Source: Shewanella sp. 1CM18E
GTDB taxonomy: Bacteria; Pseudomonadota; Gammaproteobacteria; Enterobacterales; Shewanellaceae
Direction of reading: 5' to 3'
Length of the DNA stretch: 64,000 bases
NCBI RefSeq assembly: GCF_023161665.1
Contig: NZ_JALNTW010000010.1
Location: forward strand, 1 to 64,000
Shown here: one piece after another, positions 1-9,038 of the stretch
How the letters are laid out: each line of letters opens with the position of its first letter
How positions within the stretch are numbered: position 1 is the first letter of the stretch
Made by a program: the position numbers and the translations under genes
Notes under the pieces: generated by a model
What the model was told of the DNA's origin: nothing
Database searches by the model: none
What the model saw: the letters and a program-made list of their open reading frames with translations, nothing else

Positions 1-71
1 CTTCGTCTAGAGGCCTAGGACACCGCCCTTTCACGGCGGTAACAGGGGTTCGAATCCCCTAGGGGATACCA
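1..71 (+). tRNA. tRNA-Glu (anticodon UUC), 5' end cut by the window
   Basis: The sequence has a complete anticodon arm with TTC in the loop (stem CACCGCC/GGCGGT), a T-arm around GGTTCGAATCC and an encoded CCA end (69-71). The 3' acceptor strand AGGGGAT implies a 5' strand whose first five bases lie outside the window. Reads Glu codons. It is followed about 50 bases later by tRNA-Ala, as in a small tRNA array. Confidence 0.95.
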
Positions 72-117
72 CTATTTTAAATTTGTGTTATTAATAACAT
101 GAATATTTACCAGAAAT

Positions 118-193
118 GGGGCCTTAGCTCAGCTGGGAGAGCGCAACACTGGCAGTGTTGAGGTCAGCGGTTCGATCCCGCTAGGCTCCACCA
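118..193 (+). tRNA. tRNA-Ala (anticodon GGC)
   Basis: Complete cloverleaf with encoded CCA. The acceptor stem GGGGCCT pairs with AGGCTCC and includes a G3:U70 pair (bases 120 and 187), the classic alanine identity element. The anticodon stem CAACA/TGTTG encloses GGC, and the T-loop is TTCGATC. A Rho-independent terminator follows at 221. Confidence 0.97.
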
Positions 194-220
194 TATTACT
201 GTTCAATGCAGTAAGTGAAA

Positions 221-246
221 AAACCACCTTAGGGTGGTTTTTTTAT
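221..246 (+). terminator. Rho-independent terminator of the tRNA array
   Basis: Inverted repeat AAACCACC/GGTGGTTT with a TTAG loop followed by a T-run, placed 28 bases after tRNA-Ala. Confidence 0.85.
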
Positions 247-1110
247 ACCTAAAATTTAAATGTCTTTCGATAGTCGTCTAGCTCTTTGGGCAACATTTCA
301 CCCACTTGCTCATTCCATTATATATGTTTTAAAGATTTGGTTTGATAGAGCGGGAGAGGGGCGATTAACGCAATTAGTTTCTGGTCGTTTCGATTTTTAT
401 GGGCTAGTTGAATTTTATGTCATAGATATCTGTACAAGCAGCAGATCTACCGAGCACGCTTTAGCAAACTAATTCAAGGTGAATAGCTGCATTAATGGTT
501 ATTTCTTTATAAAGCTAGTTAACGCAGAATTAGACAGTCGAAACGCTCCAGAATGCCTAGTTTTATCGGTTCTGATGCTGTGACTCTTAATAAACAAAGA
601 GTGAGCTTGAACCTAGTTCAACTATGCTCTTCAATCGTTACAAGCTGCATGATCTTGTATGTTCCAGACATACATAAGACATTTCCTCCACCCATGGAGG
701 TTAGATGCAGCGAATGTCATTAAAGCACGAGACTATATGGATATAGGAGGTAGAGTAACGCAGGAGCAGTTACCGAGGAGCACTTAATGACCTTGTCTCA
801 GTGCCGCTAAATTATCGCTGAGCGACCAAATGTTTATACTGATTGGTATAATACACTTGCCCATTCCACTTTATGTTTCAATGATTTGCTACGATAGAGT
901 GGGTGAGGGGCCTTAGTTCAGCTATGCTTCTGACTCGTTGCAAACCACATGGATGTATTGAATGCCTTTTGAGCAGGACTCTATGGATACAGAAGGTTGA
1001 GTATCGCAGTCGCAGTAACCTAGGTGCATTTAACTACCTAGGCTCTGAGCCGATAAATTTTCGCTGAGGAACCAAATCCTTTTAGATGTAACAATTTTAT
1101 AGCAGGAAGC
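247..1110. repeat. Gene-free region with degenerate direct repeats
   Basis: No convincing gene in about 860 bases; the one 70-codon open frame at 260 has no ribosome site and an atypical composition. By eye the stretch holds two to three diverged copies of one unit. Segment 302-372 (CACTTGCTCATTCCA ... GATAGAGCGGGAGAGGGGC) resembles 853-911. Segment 601-830 resembles 903-1075, with shared blocks such as TAGTTCA-CTATGC, CTATGGATA-AG and ATTATCGCTGAG/TTTTCGCTGAG. Bases 907-923 also match the first 17 bases of tRNA-Ala at 16 of 17 positions. It is probably decayed tRNA-flanking duplication; function unknown. Confidence 0.55.
832..853. repeat. Dispersed repeat copy (diverged)
   Basis: TTTATACTGATTGGTATAAT, a diverged version of the 20-base sequence found identically at 6903 and 29769. 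Here it sits at the junction between two degenerate repeat units. Confidence 0.45.
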
Positions 1111-1112
1111 AA

Positions 1113-1135
1113 AAAGCCATCATTGTGATGGCTTT
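1113..1135 (-). terminator. Terminator of the ABC exporter gene
   Basis: Inverted repeat AAAGCCATCA / TGATGGCTTT with a 3-base loop, giving a T-run on the minus strand 20 bases after the stop codon at 1155. Confidence 0.8.
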
Positions 1136-1154
1136 AAGTTAGTCGATAGTTAAC

Positions 1155-2984
1155 TTAGTCAATACCTAAGAAGCCACCAGTCTGATGGGCCCAAAGCTGC
1201 GCGTAGATCCCACCGGAAGTGATTAACTCTTGGTGAGTACCTTGCTCAACAATTTTACCTTCATCCAATACAATTAATCTGTCCATTGCTGCAATGGTTG
1301 ATAATCGATGTGCGATGGCAATAACAGTTTTACCTTGCATCAGCTGATATAAGCTTTCCTGAATTGCAGCTTCAACTTCAGAATCGAGTGCTGAGGTGGC
1401 TTCATCAAGTAGCAGGATAGGTGCATTTTTAAGTAATACCCGCGCAATAGCGATACGTTGACGCTGACCGCCTGATAATTTCACACCGCGCTCACCTACT
1501 TGAGCATCGAGCCCTACATTACCCTCGGGATCGCTTAACGTTTGAATAAATTCATAAGCTTGTGAGTTCCTAATTGCAGCTTCTAACTCTTCATCACTTG
1601 CATCAGGGTTACCATAAAGAATATTGTCACGAATAGAGCGATGTAACAGTGAAGTATCTTGGGTCACCATGCCAATATGAGCGCGCAGAGAGTCTTGAGT
1701 GACCTCGGTGATATTTTGCTTATCGATAGCAATATTGCCTGACTCAACATCATGAAAGCGCATTAATAGATTAACCAAGGTTGACTTACCAGCACCAGAG
1801 CGGCCGACTAAGCCCACCTTTTCTCCTGGCTTAATGTTCAAGTTTAGCTGGTCGATAACACCTGTATTCTCACCATAGTGAAAACTGACATTATTGAAAT
1901 CGATGCCGCCTTTACTGACGTTAAGCGCGGGGGCATTATCGATGTCATTAATCTCTGTTGGTTTAGATAGGGTATTCATGCCATCTGCAACAGTACCTAT
2001 GTTTTCAAATAGTGAGCTGATCTCCCACATGATCCACTGTGACATGCCGTTTAGTCTTAGAGCCAGACTGATCGCAATCGCTATTGCGCCAACGGTAATG
2101 GCATCATCACGCCATAACCATATAGAGACTGCCGCAATAGAGAAAGCAAGTATGTAATTGATAACCTGTACACTGACATTAATCCAAGTCACTAAACGCA
2201 TCTGTTTATACACGGTTTCTAAAAAGGTGCGCATACTGCTTTTGGCGTATTCAGCTTCTTTTTGGGTGTGTGAAAACAGCTTTACGGTAGCAATGTTAGT
2301 GTAACTATCGACGATACGGCCTGTCATGGTTGAACGAGCATCGGCTTGTTCGGTTGATACTTTTTTAAGTTGCGGCAAAAATCGCCACTGCAAACCTACA
2401 TAAACAGCTAACCAAATAAGCATGGGGATCATTAATCTCATATCTGCTTTGGCAATCATCACCACCATGGAGGTGAAATAAACCAAGATATAAACTAAAA
2501 CATCCAGCAGTTTAGTGACTGTTTCACGAACAGCGAGCGAGGTTTGCATCACTTTAGTTGCAACGCGGCCTGCAAAGTCATTTTGGTAGAATGACACACT
2601 TTGCTTTAACAGATAGCGATGAGCTAACCATCTGATAGACATAGGATAGTTGCCTAGTAAACCTTGATAAACTATCAGCGCATGCAATAAGGTAACTAAC
2701 GGGATCACCACCAGAACCAATACGGTCATACCGAGTAAGCGTGCGCCTTCTTGCTCAAATAAAGTCTCTGGATCATGTTGAACGAGTAAGTCGACCAGAT
2801 CGCCCATAAAGCCAAATAGCGATACTTCAAGGATCGCGAGTAACGCGGTCAAAATCGACATAATAACCAGGGGGACTTCAAAGCCACGGGTGTAATGGCG
2901 GCAAAAAGCGTAGACCCCTTGCGGCGGTTGTTGTGGTTCTTTGCTAGGCAGCGGATCGACCCAAGACTCAAATCGTTTGAACAT
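1155..2984 (-). CDS. ABC-type exporter half-transporter (MsbA/multidrug family)
   Basis: 609 residues with a fused membrane domain and ATPase, the layout of a type IV ABC exporter that works as a homodimer in the inner membrane. Several hydrophobic segments lie between about residues 37 and 330. The nucleotide-binding domain begins near 365, with Walker A (GRSGAGKST, about residue 395), the signature LSGGQ (about 500), Walker B (ILLLDEATS) and the H-loop (AIAHRLST). The substrate cannot be read from sequence: lipid, peptide and drug exporters all look like this. It is a single gene with its own terminator, divergent from the alkA-like gene. The family call is secure; the substrate is open. 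Confidence 0.9.
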   Translation of the reverse strand: MFKRFESWVDPLPSKEPQQPPQGVYAFCRHYTRGFEVPLVIMSILTALLAILEVSLFGFMGDLVDLLVQHDPETLFEQEGARLLGMTVLVLVVIPLVTLLHALIVYQGLLGNYPMSIRWLAHRYLLKQSVSFYQNDFAGRVATKVMQTSLAVRETVTKLLDVLVYILVYFTSMVVMIAKADMRLMIPMLIWLAVYVGLQWRFLPQLKKVSTEQADARSTMTGRIVDSYTNIATVKLFSHTQKEAEYAKSSMRTFLETVYKQMRLVTWINVSVQVINYILAFSIAAVSIWLWRDDAITVGAIAIAISLALRLNGMSQWIMWEISSLFENIGTVADGMNTLSKPTEINDIDNAPALNVSKGGIDFNNVSFHYGENTGVIDQLNLNIKPGEKVGLVGRSGAGKSTLVNLLMRFHDVESGNIAIDKQNITEVTQDSLRAHIGMVTQDTSLLHRSIRDNILYGNPDASDEELEAAIRNSQAYEFIQTLSDPEGNVGLDAQVGERGVKLSGGQRQRIAIARVLLKNAPILLLDEATSALDSEVEAAIQESLYQLMQGKTVIAIAHRLSTIAAMDRLIVLDEGKIVEQGTHQELITSGGIYAQLWAHQTGGFLGID

Positions 2985-3171
2985 GTTTTTACTCAGTTTT
3001 ATAGAAAAGTTAGAAAAATCTAATGAATTGATAGCATATCGGATTACTTAGATTAAGTGTATACAAAGCAGTGTAACTAAATATTCTTTATGTTCAGTTC
3101 CGTTTTCCGCTAGTTCGCAATCAGCATGTTGCGTACTATTGTTGGCATTAAAAGAGTTCTTGGGGCTAAAC

Positions 3172-4659
3172 ATGGTCGAGCACAATTGTCAGACCGATCT
3201 GCAAGCTTGCCGTAAAGCAAGGCTTGCTCGCGATCCACGTTTTGATGGGCAATTCTTTATTGGTGTATTAACGACCAAAATTTATTGTCGGCCAATTTGT
3301 CCTGCTGTTAGCCCAAAAGAGCAAAACGTAAGATATTTTGACACTGCACTTCAGGCCGCGAATGCTGGTTTACGGCCTTGTCTTCGTTGTCGCCCCGATA
3401 GTGCACCACAATCTTATGCGTGGAAGGGAACACAAACCACACTCGATAGAGCAAAAGCTTTGATCGATAGTGGCGCGATTTCAGGACAAGACGGTGAGAG
3501 TATAGAGAACTTAGCGAGTCGCTTAGGCATTAGCAGCCGTTATTTACGAAAACTATTTCAAGATAAGCTGGGTACATCGGTGAAATCTTATGCTCAATAT
3601 CAACAACTGATGTTAGCCAAACAACTACTGCACCAAACTAAGCTGAGCATTACCCAAGTGGCGTTTGCAGCAGGTTTTAACAGTATTCGCCGCTTTAACG
3701 AAGTGTTTCAGCAGACATTACAGCTAACGCCTAGTGATTTACGTAAAAGAGCAACCATCACCAGTGATGCAACTAAAACGGAATTATGTGAAACGAAAGG
3801 GCGTATTGCACTGAACTTACAATTGAGCTTTAGACCACCATTACGTTGGCCTGAACAGCACCACTTTTATCAAGTTCGTGCGGTGCAAAACATGGAATGG
3901 CTAAATGACGAATTGAGTTATGGCCGCAGTTTCACTATTAATGAGGTAAGTGGTTACTTCAATGCTAGGCTCGACAGTGCTGCAAACCTATTTAATGTTG
4001 AAATTGTATTAGAAGATGATAGCGCATTGGCGCAACTTGGTTTGATTATCAACGAGATCCGTAGAGTACTAGATCTTAATGCCAATATTACACAAATAGA
4101 TAATGCATTACGCGAGTTAACGCCTATCAGCAGTTTAATGCGTAAAGGGTTAAGGTTGCCTGGTGTTTGGTCGGCATTTGAAGCAGGCTGTCGTGCAGTG
4201 CTTGGCCAGCAAGTTAGTATTGTACAAGCATCAAAATTACTTAATCAGTTAGTGCTCGCTTATGGCGAAGAACGCATGATAGGCGATAGAAGGGTTAAGC
4301 TTTTCCCTACACCAAAGGTCGTCGCTAGCGCAGAATTAAGCGAGCTAAAAATGCCCGGCGCCAGAAAGAAAGCACTGAATGCACTCGCTCAATTTGTGAC
4401 AGAAAATCCAGATGCTGATTTAGTCGATTGGTTATCAATTAAAGGCATTGGTCCATGGACCGTGGCTTACGCCAAGATGCGTGGTCAGAGTGATCCAGAT
4501 GTTTTGCTATGTGGCGATCTTGTCGTAAAAAAGAGAATTTTAGCCTTGTATGCCGAACAAGGTTTGAACAATGATAATTACACTGAAATAACCGAGTCAT
4601 TGGCAAAGCAAATCGCCCCTTGGGGGAGCTATTTAACTTTTCAATTGTGGAACCTTTGA
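3172..4659 (+). CDS. alkA: Ada-type regulator fused to DNA-3-methyladenine glycosylase II (AlkA)
   Basis: About 495 residues from the ATG at 3172; an in-frame TTG at 3139 is the alternative. Three parts are visible. First is an Ada zinc/methyl-acceptor domain with the four-Cys pattern (YCRPICP ... RPCLRCRPD). Second is an AraC-type double helix-turn-helix (ISSRYLRKLFQ ... ITQVAFAAGFNSIRRFNEVF). Third is an AlkA glycosylase with the HhH-GPD core (GCRAVLGQQVS ... IKGIGPWTVAYAKMR, catalytic Asp expected in the DPDVLLCGD segment). It should excise alkylated bases and, by analogy with Ada, sense methyl phosphotriesters to activate transcription. The Ada methylguanine-transferase domain is absent and is supplied by the next gene, ogt, which starts two bases after this stop codon. 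Confidence 0.9.
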   Translation: MVEHNCQTDLQACRKARLARDPRFDGQFFIGVLTTKIYCRPICPAVSPKEQNVRYFDTALQAANAGLRPCLRCRPDSAPQSYAWKGTQTTLDRAKALIDSGAISGQDGESIENLASRLGISSRYLRKLFQDKLGTSVKSYAQYQQLMLAKQLLHQTKLSITQVAFAAGFNSIRRFNEVFQQTLQLTPSDLRKRATITSDATKTELCETKGRIALNLQLSFRPPLRWPEQHHFYQVRAVQNMEWLNDELSYGRSFTINEVSGYFNARLDSAANLFNVEIVLEDDSALAQLGLIINEIRRVLDLNANITQIDNALRELTPISSLMRKGLRLPGVWSAFEAGCRAVLGQQVSIVQASKLLNQLVLAYGEERMIGDRRVKLFPTPKVVASAELSELKMPGARKKALNALAQFVTENPDADLVDWLSIKGIGPWTVAYAKMRGQSDPDVLLCGDLVVKKRILALYAEQGLNNDNYTEITESLAKQIAPWGSYLTFQLWNL

Positions 4660-4661
4660 TA

Positions 4662-5207
4662 ATGAGCAAAATTAATCCTATTGCCAAACTTAACTTCCAA
4701 ACAAGTTATGGACAACTCTCCCTTTGCGCTAACGCTCAAGGTCTAACCCACCTTAACTTTATTCCTAGTGCTGAAGATGAATGGCAAACTCGCGAAATAG
4801 ATAATCAACAGATCATCGATAACCTTGACGGAATTGCAGATAAGCAGGAGTTGGCTGTTGCTGAGCAACATTTAGCGCAAGCCCAACAAGAGCTGATGGA
4901 ATACTTTGCCCAAAAACGACAGTATTTTGAGGTGGCGCTTGCGCCAAAAGGCACCGAGTTTCAAAAACAGGTGTGGCAAGCGTTAACGGAGCTAGAGCAC
5001 GGTCAAAGCTGCAGTTACGGCGAGATCGCTAATAAAATAGCTAGACCGAAAGCGGTTAGGGCAGTAGGTACTGCTAATGGGGCTAATCCGATTGCCATTA
5101 TTGTGCCTTGCCATAGAGTGATTGGTAAAAATGGCACATTAACGGGTTATGCTTATGGTTTAGCGTTGAAGCAAAAGTTACTCATACTTGAGGGCTTATC
5201 GGTTTAG
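4662..5207 (+). CDS. ogt: Methylated-DNA--[protein]-cysteine S-methyltransferase
   Basis: 181 residues from the ATG at 4662, which follows the alkA stop in a TGA-TA-ATG arrangement, so the two are translationally linked. The C-terminal domain carries the suicide acceptor motif PCHRVIG, preceded by the DNA-binding helix (GEIANKIARPKAVRAVGTANGANP) and followed by the GYAYGLALKQKLL element. It transfers methyl or alkyl groups from O6-guanine to its own Cys. Together with the upstream Ada-AlkA fusion it makes a two-gene version of the adaptive response. An in-frame upstream ATG at 4620 lies inside alkA and is less likely. Confidence 0.93.
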   Translation: MSKINPIAKLNFQTSYGQLSLCANAQGLTHLNFIPSAEDEWQTREIDNQQIIDNLDGIADKQELAVAEQHLAQAQQELMEYFAQKRQYFEVALAPKGTEFQKQVWQALTELEHGQSCSYGEIANKIARPKAVRAVGTANGANPIAIIVPCHRVIGKNGTLTGYAYGLALKQKLLILEGLSV

Positions 5208-5415
5208 CTTATTCATTTAGCTTAACTTTCCATGATTCACTTTTGGAGGTTCACTTTTTAGATTCATTGCTAGGGCTCACTTATACAGCCGTTTATAACA
5301 ATGATTCTAGAGCTGTGGTGACACGCAAAGCGGTCCACTAAGAAAGATAAGCTTTTAAGCCGATATTAGCGTAGAATAAGCGCCTTATTTTTGATTAGGC
5401 ATTAACCTGTAAATT

Positions 5416-6711
5416 ATGACTCAGCCAGTATCTTCAATCGACAACGCAACAACTCATAGCGACTTTACTCAACTAGGGCTGATCCCTGAGTTGCTTGAGA
5501 CCTTAAAACTGCTGAGTTATACCACGCCAACTCCCATTCAGTCGCACATGATCCCAGCTGTGATTGCTGGCAAAGACGTTCTCGGTGGTGCAAAAACAGG
5601 TTCGGGTAAAACGGCAGCATTTGCCTTACCGATTATTCAAAAACTCGCTAAGGCAGGTCCACGAAAAGCAGGCAGTAACTTCGTTTCTTGCTTAGTGTTA
5701 GTGCCAACTCGTGAATTGGCCCAGCAAGTAAGCGACAGTTTTATGCGTTACTCGCAGCTTATTAAGCCTAATCTAAAAACACTTGCGGTATACGGTGGTG
5801 TGTCAACTAACACCCAAATGCAAAGCTTGCGTGGTGGCGCAGATATTGTGGTTGCAACGCCTGGTCGTTTAATTGATCTTATTTCAAGTAATGCACTTAA
5901 ATTAGATAAGACCCACACCTTAGTGTTAGATGAAGCTGACCGCATGTTAAGCCTTGGTTTTACCGAAGAGCTTAATGAGCTGTTAGCCAAATTGCCAAAA
6001 GCTAAGCAAACCTTATTGTTCTCTGCAACGTTTCCAGAAGAAGTGCGTGAACTGACTAGCTCACTACTTAATAACCCTGTTGAAGTTCAGCTACAGGATG
6101 AAGAAGAAACCACCTTAGTACAGCGCGTTATTACCGTTAACCGTAACCGTAAAACAGCATTGCTAGCACAGTTGATTAAAGACAATCAGTGGCAACAAGT
6201 GTTGATTTTTGCCAGTGCCAAGTACAGCTGTAACCGATTAGCACAAAAGTTAGAAAATGCGGGTATTACTGCAGAAGTATTCCATAGCGACAAAGGCCAA
6301 GGCGCGCGTAACCGTGTACTAGACGGTTTTAAGTCTGGTGACATCAGCGTGTTAATTGCAACTGATATTGCAGCTCGTGGTATCGATATTGAAAAGCTGC
6401 CGATTGTGATTAACTTTGAGCTACCAAGAAGCCCAGCAGATTATATGCACCGTATTGGCCGAAGTGGTCGTGCAGGTGAGGCTGGTTTAGCAATGAGTTT
6501 AATTTCTCATGATGAATATCAACACTTTAAGTTGATTGAAAAGAAAAATAAAATTCGCCTAGAGCGTGAGCAGATCCCGGGGTTTGAAGCTGATCTTGAA
6601 GCACCTGAAGATTGTCCTTCTCGCGATGTTAAACCAATGGCCAAACCAGCAGGTACTGGCAAAAAGCACCGTAAAAAAATCAATGCTGAGGTCTGGGGCA
6701 AAAAGTCTTAA
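5416..6711 (+). CDS. DEAD-box ATP-dependent RNA helicase
   Basis: 431 residues with all core motifs: Q-motif (PTPIQSHMIP), motif I (AKTGSGKT), Ia (PTRELAQQ), II (DEAD), III (SAT), V (ATDIAARGID) and VI (HRIGRSGRAG). The tail is short and basic (KKHRKKINAEVWGKKS). It unwinds structured RNA and resembles the RhlE-like group, but the exact subfamily is not assignable by eye. A 200-base gap precedes it and a terminator follows at 6738. Confidence 0.92.
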   Translation: MTQPVSSIDNATTHSDFTQLGLIPELLETLKLLSYTTPTPIQSHMIPAVIAGKDVLGGAKTGSGKTAAFALPIIQKLAKAGPRKAGSNFVSCLVLVPTRELAQQVSDSFMRYSQLIKPNLKTLAVYGGVSTNTQMQSLRGGADIVVATPGRLIDLISSNALKLDKTHTLVLDEADRMLSLGFTEELNELLAKLPKAKQTLLFSATFPEEVRELTSSLLNNPVEVQLQDEEETTLVQRVITVNRNRKTALLAQLIKDNQWQQVLIFASAKYSCNRLAQKLENAGITAEVFHSDKGQGARNRVLDGFKSGDISVLIATDIAARGIDIEKLPIVINFELPRSPADYMHRIGRSGRAGEAGLAMSLISHDEYQHFKLIEKKNKIRLEREQIPGFEADLEAPEDCPSRDVKPMAKPAGTGKKHRKKINAEVWGKKS

Positions 6712-6737
6712 ATCAGCTATTCAACTTAAAAAAATTA

Positions 6738-6762
6738 GGGACTCTTATTGAGTCCTTTTTTG
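6738..6762 (+). terminator. Terminator after the DEAD-box helicase
   Basis: GGGACTC / GAGTCC stem with a TTATT loop and a T6 run, 27 bases after the stop codon. Confidence 0.8.
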
Positions 6763-6902
6763 TATTCAGTGATATCAGTATAAGAATTTAACCGCCATTT
6801 TGCGGCCTAGCGTCAAATTTTCATCATAGGTTGTAGTGCTCGGTAATAAAGCAATAGCGCACCATGGCGGCTTTAGGTATGCTCTTGTCGATTTACCGTC
6901 TC

Positions 6903-6922
6903 TTATGCTGATTGGTATTAAT
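6903..6922. repeat. Dispersed 20-base repeat, copy 1
   Basis: TTATGCTGATTGGTATTAAT is identical to 29769-29788 and similar to 832-853. It lies about 25 bases upstream of the phosphatase start codon, so it may be part of that gene's leader. Confidence 0.6.
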
Positions 6923-6947
6923 ACTCACAATTTATCTAGGAAACACT

Positions 6948-7418
6948 ATGCAGCACCTATTTTGGTTAGTAGAGGGGCAAATTGCAGGACGCAGTGGGCC
7001 GAACAAAGACCCTTGGGATCTTGCACAGATAAAAGCATCGGGTGTTGATGCAATTTTATCTGTTAATCATGGTGAAGAGTGCAACGCACAAGAGATTGCA
7101 GACTTAGGTTTAGACTACCTATGTGTGCCGTTTTCAAGCAACATTCCGCCTAAAGAAGAAGATCTAGCACTTTGTACTGAGCAAGTACCCAAAGCGCTGG
7201 CTTTTATTAGGCAATGTGAGCAGCAAGACAAAACCGTATTAATCCACTGTCGCTCAGGTAAAGATCGCACAGGTCTTATTATGGCTTACTATTTAATGGA
7301 TAACGGCGCAGCGCCGCTTCACGCAGTTAGCCAAGTTAGGGCTGTTCGAGATATTGCATTTAGCTCCGAAGGTTGGGATCAATTTGCATTTGATGTGCTT
7401 TATGCGCTACAAGATTAA
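6948..7418 (+). CDS. Dual-specificity / tyrosine protein phosphatase family protein
   Basis: 156 residues from the ATG at 6948, which has CTAGGA about seven bases upstream; the longer frame from 6912 lacks a ribosome site. The P-loop HCRSGKDRTG matches the CX5R signature of cysteine phosphatases, and the general-acid loop region (CVPFSSNIPPKEEDL) lies upstream. The fold is that of small DSP-like phosphatases. The substrate (phosphotyrosine or another phosphate ester) is unknown. A phospholipase D lipoprotein gene follows 26 bases later and may be co-transcribed. Confidence 0.85.
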   Translation: MQHLFWLVEGQIAGRSGPNKDPWDLAQIKASGVDAILSVNHGEECNAQEIADLGLDYLCVPFSSNIPPKEEDLALCTEQVPKALAFIRQCEQQDKTVLIHCRSGKDRTGLIMAYYLMDNGAAPLHAVSQVRAVRDIAFSSEGWDQFAFDVLYALQD

Positions 7419-7444
7419 CTAAGGTTCGCAAATAGAATAATAAA

Positions 7445-8986
7445 ATGAATGCAAAAGGATTGCAGACGTTCACTCCATTAAAGTTACTTCTTATTTTGGC
7501 AGTTTGGATTTTTACCGGCTGCCAATCTTCTGCTGTTTTTCCCGATAAAACCATCTCAACCCAACTTACGCCGCAAAAAGATTGGCCCCTTGTGAGTTAT
7601 GTACAAGATGATTTAAAGGCTCACCCAGACCTAACCGGTGTATTCCCCCTTGCCGATGGGGTTGATGCGTTAATTGCTCGTTTAGCGCTGGTAAGCGCAG
7701 CTAGTGCCAGTATTGATATGCAATATTATATCTATCGTGGTGACGATAGTGGCCGCTTACTGATGTGGCATTTAATTGAAGCCGCTGAACGCGGGGTTAG
7801 GGTCAGAATTTTATTTGATGATATGGCGATTAAAGATGCTGATGAAGCACTTGTCATGTTAGCTCAGCACAAAAATATAGAGGTGCGTTTATATAATCCT
7901 TCTTTTGAGCGTAGTTTTCGTAATCTTGCTTTTATTGCTGGGTTTTCTCGGTTAAATCATCGCATGCACAATAAGTCATTAACCGTCGATAACGCCATCA
8001 CTATAGTCGGTGGGCGTAATATTGGTAATGAGTACTTTTCTAATAATACCGACGTAGAGTTTGGCGATTTTGATTTAATGGCAATTGGTGATGCGGTAGG
8101 GCAGGTATCAGATCAATTTGATCTGTATTGGAATGCGCCAATTAGCGTTGAGATCAATGCGCTTACCGAACACCGCGTTAGCGATGAGCAAGCTGCTGAG
8201 GAACTAAAGTTGGTTGAAGCCGAAAAGCTAGCCTACAACGCGAACCCTTATATTGAGCGATTATCGCAAAGTGACTTAATTCAGCAAATGCAAAATCATA
8301 GTCTGTTTTGGTATTGGGGGCCGACAACACTGGTTTTTGATCAACCAGACAAACAGAATCACACCTCTGACACCGACAGCATTTTAGCTAATTTAAGTGC
8401 TTTTTTAGCCGAGGCTCAAGATGAAGTGATATTGGTGTCACCTTATTTTGTGCCGACTAAAGCAGGCACTGACAGCATCATCGAAACTGTTAGACGAGGC
8501 ATAGATATTACGATATTGACCAATAGTTTAGCGGCTACAGATGTTCTCGCAGTTCATGCTGGATATCGTCAATATCGGCAACGTTTATTAGAGGCGGGGG
8601 TTAAGATATTTGAGGTGAAAGCCAATCCTGATGTGAAAAAAAGCAGTAGTTGGAGTGGCAGTTCTAAAAGTAGCTTACATGCTAAAACCTTCATAACAGA
8701 TAGACGTTCGGTATTCGTCGGCTCGTTCAATTTCGATCCGCGTTCGGCTTGGTTGAACACTGAAATGGGCCTAATTGTTGATAATAAACAGTTGGCTCAA
8801 GAAATCGTTGCTAGCATTTCAGCTAACTTAGCTGAGAGTACCTATCGACTATCAGTCGAAGACGAAGAGATCGTTTGGTTTGATGATTTTAACCAGCGTA
8901 AAATTTTTACTGAGCCTGATGCAGGGTTATGGCGTAAATTTCTTGTCGATTGCATCGCATTATTACCAATCGAGTCCCAGCTTTAA
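7445..8986 (+). CDS. Phospholipase D family lipoprotein
   Basis: 513 residues. A hydrophobic leader ends in a lipobox (WIFTGC, Cys26, Gln at +2), so the mature protein is probably outer-membrane or periplasmic. Two HKD motifs are present: HNKSLTVD (His175, Lys177, Asp182) followed by GGRNIGNEYF, and HAKTFITD (His412, Lys414) followed by GSFNFDPRS. This is the cardiolipin-synthase/phospholipase D architecture, with phosphatidyl transfer or hydrolysis through a covalent His. A lipobox is unusual for a true cardiolipin synthase, which is normally a membrane protein, so a periplasmic phosphodiesterase role is possible. Confidence 0.88.
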   Translation: MNAKGLQTFTPLKLLLILAVWIFTGCQSSAVFPDKTISTQLTPQKDWPLVSYVQDDLKAHPDLTGVFPLADGVDALIARLALVSAASASIDMQYYIYRGDDSGRLLMWHLIEAAERGVRVRILFDDMAIKDADEALVMLAQHKNIEVRLYNPSFERSFRNLAFIAGFSRLNHRMHNKSLTVDNAITIVGGRNIGNEYFSNNTDVEFGDFDLMAIGDAVGQVSDQFDLYWNAPISVEINALTEHRVSDEQAAEELKLVEAEKLAYNANPYIERLSQSDLIQQMQNHSLFWYWGPTTLVFDQPDKQNHTSDTDSILANLSAFLAEAQDEVILVSPYFVPTKAGTDSIIETVRRGIDITILTNSLAATDVLAVHAGYRQYRQRLLEAGVKIFEVKANPDVKKSSSWSGSSKSSLHAKTFITDRRSVFVGSFNFDPRSAWLNTEMGLIVDNKQLAQEIVASISANLAESTYRLSVEDEEIVWFDDFNQRKIFTEPDAGLWRKFLVDCIALLPIESQL

Positions 8987-9038
8987 TTGTTTGATTTTAT
9001 AGCTTAGGTTACAGTTTCTCATACAAAGTAATGTACTC

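Noticed and set aside
260..472. 70-codon open frame in the repeat region after the tRNAs
   Set aside because: No ribosome site, atypical composition, and it overlaps diverged repeat copies.
1894..2157. Plus-strand frame opposite the ABC exporter
   Set aside because: Shadow of the exporter ATPase region; no ribosome site.
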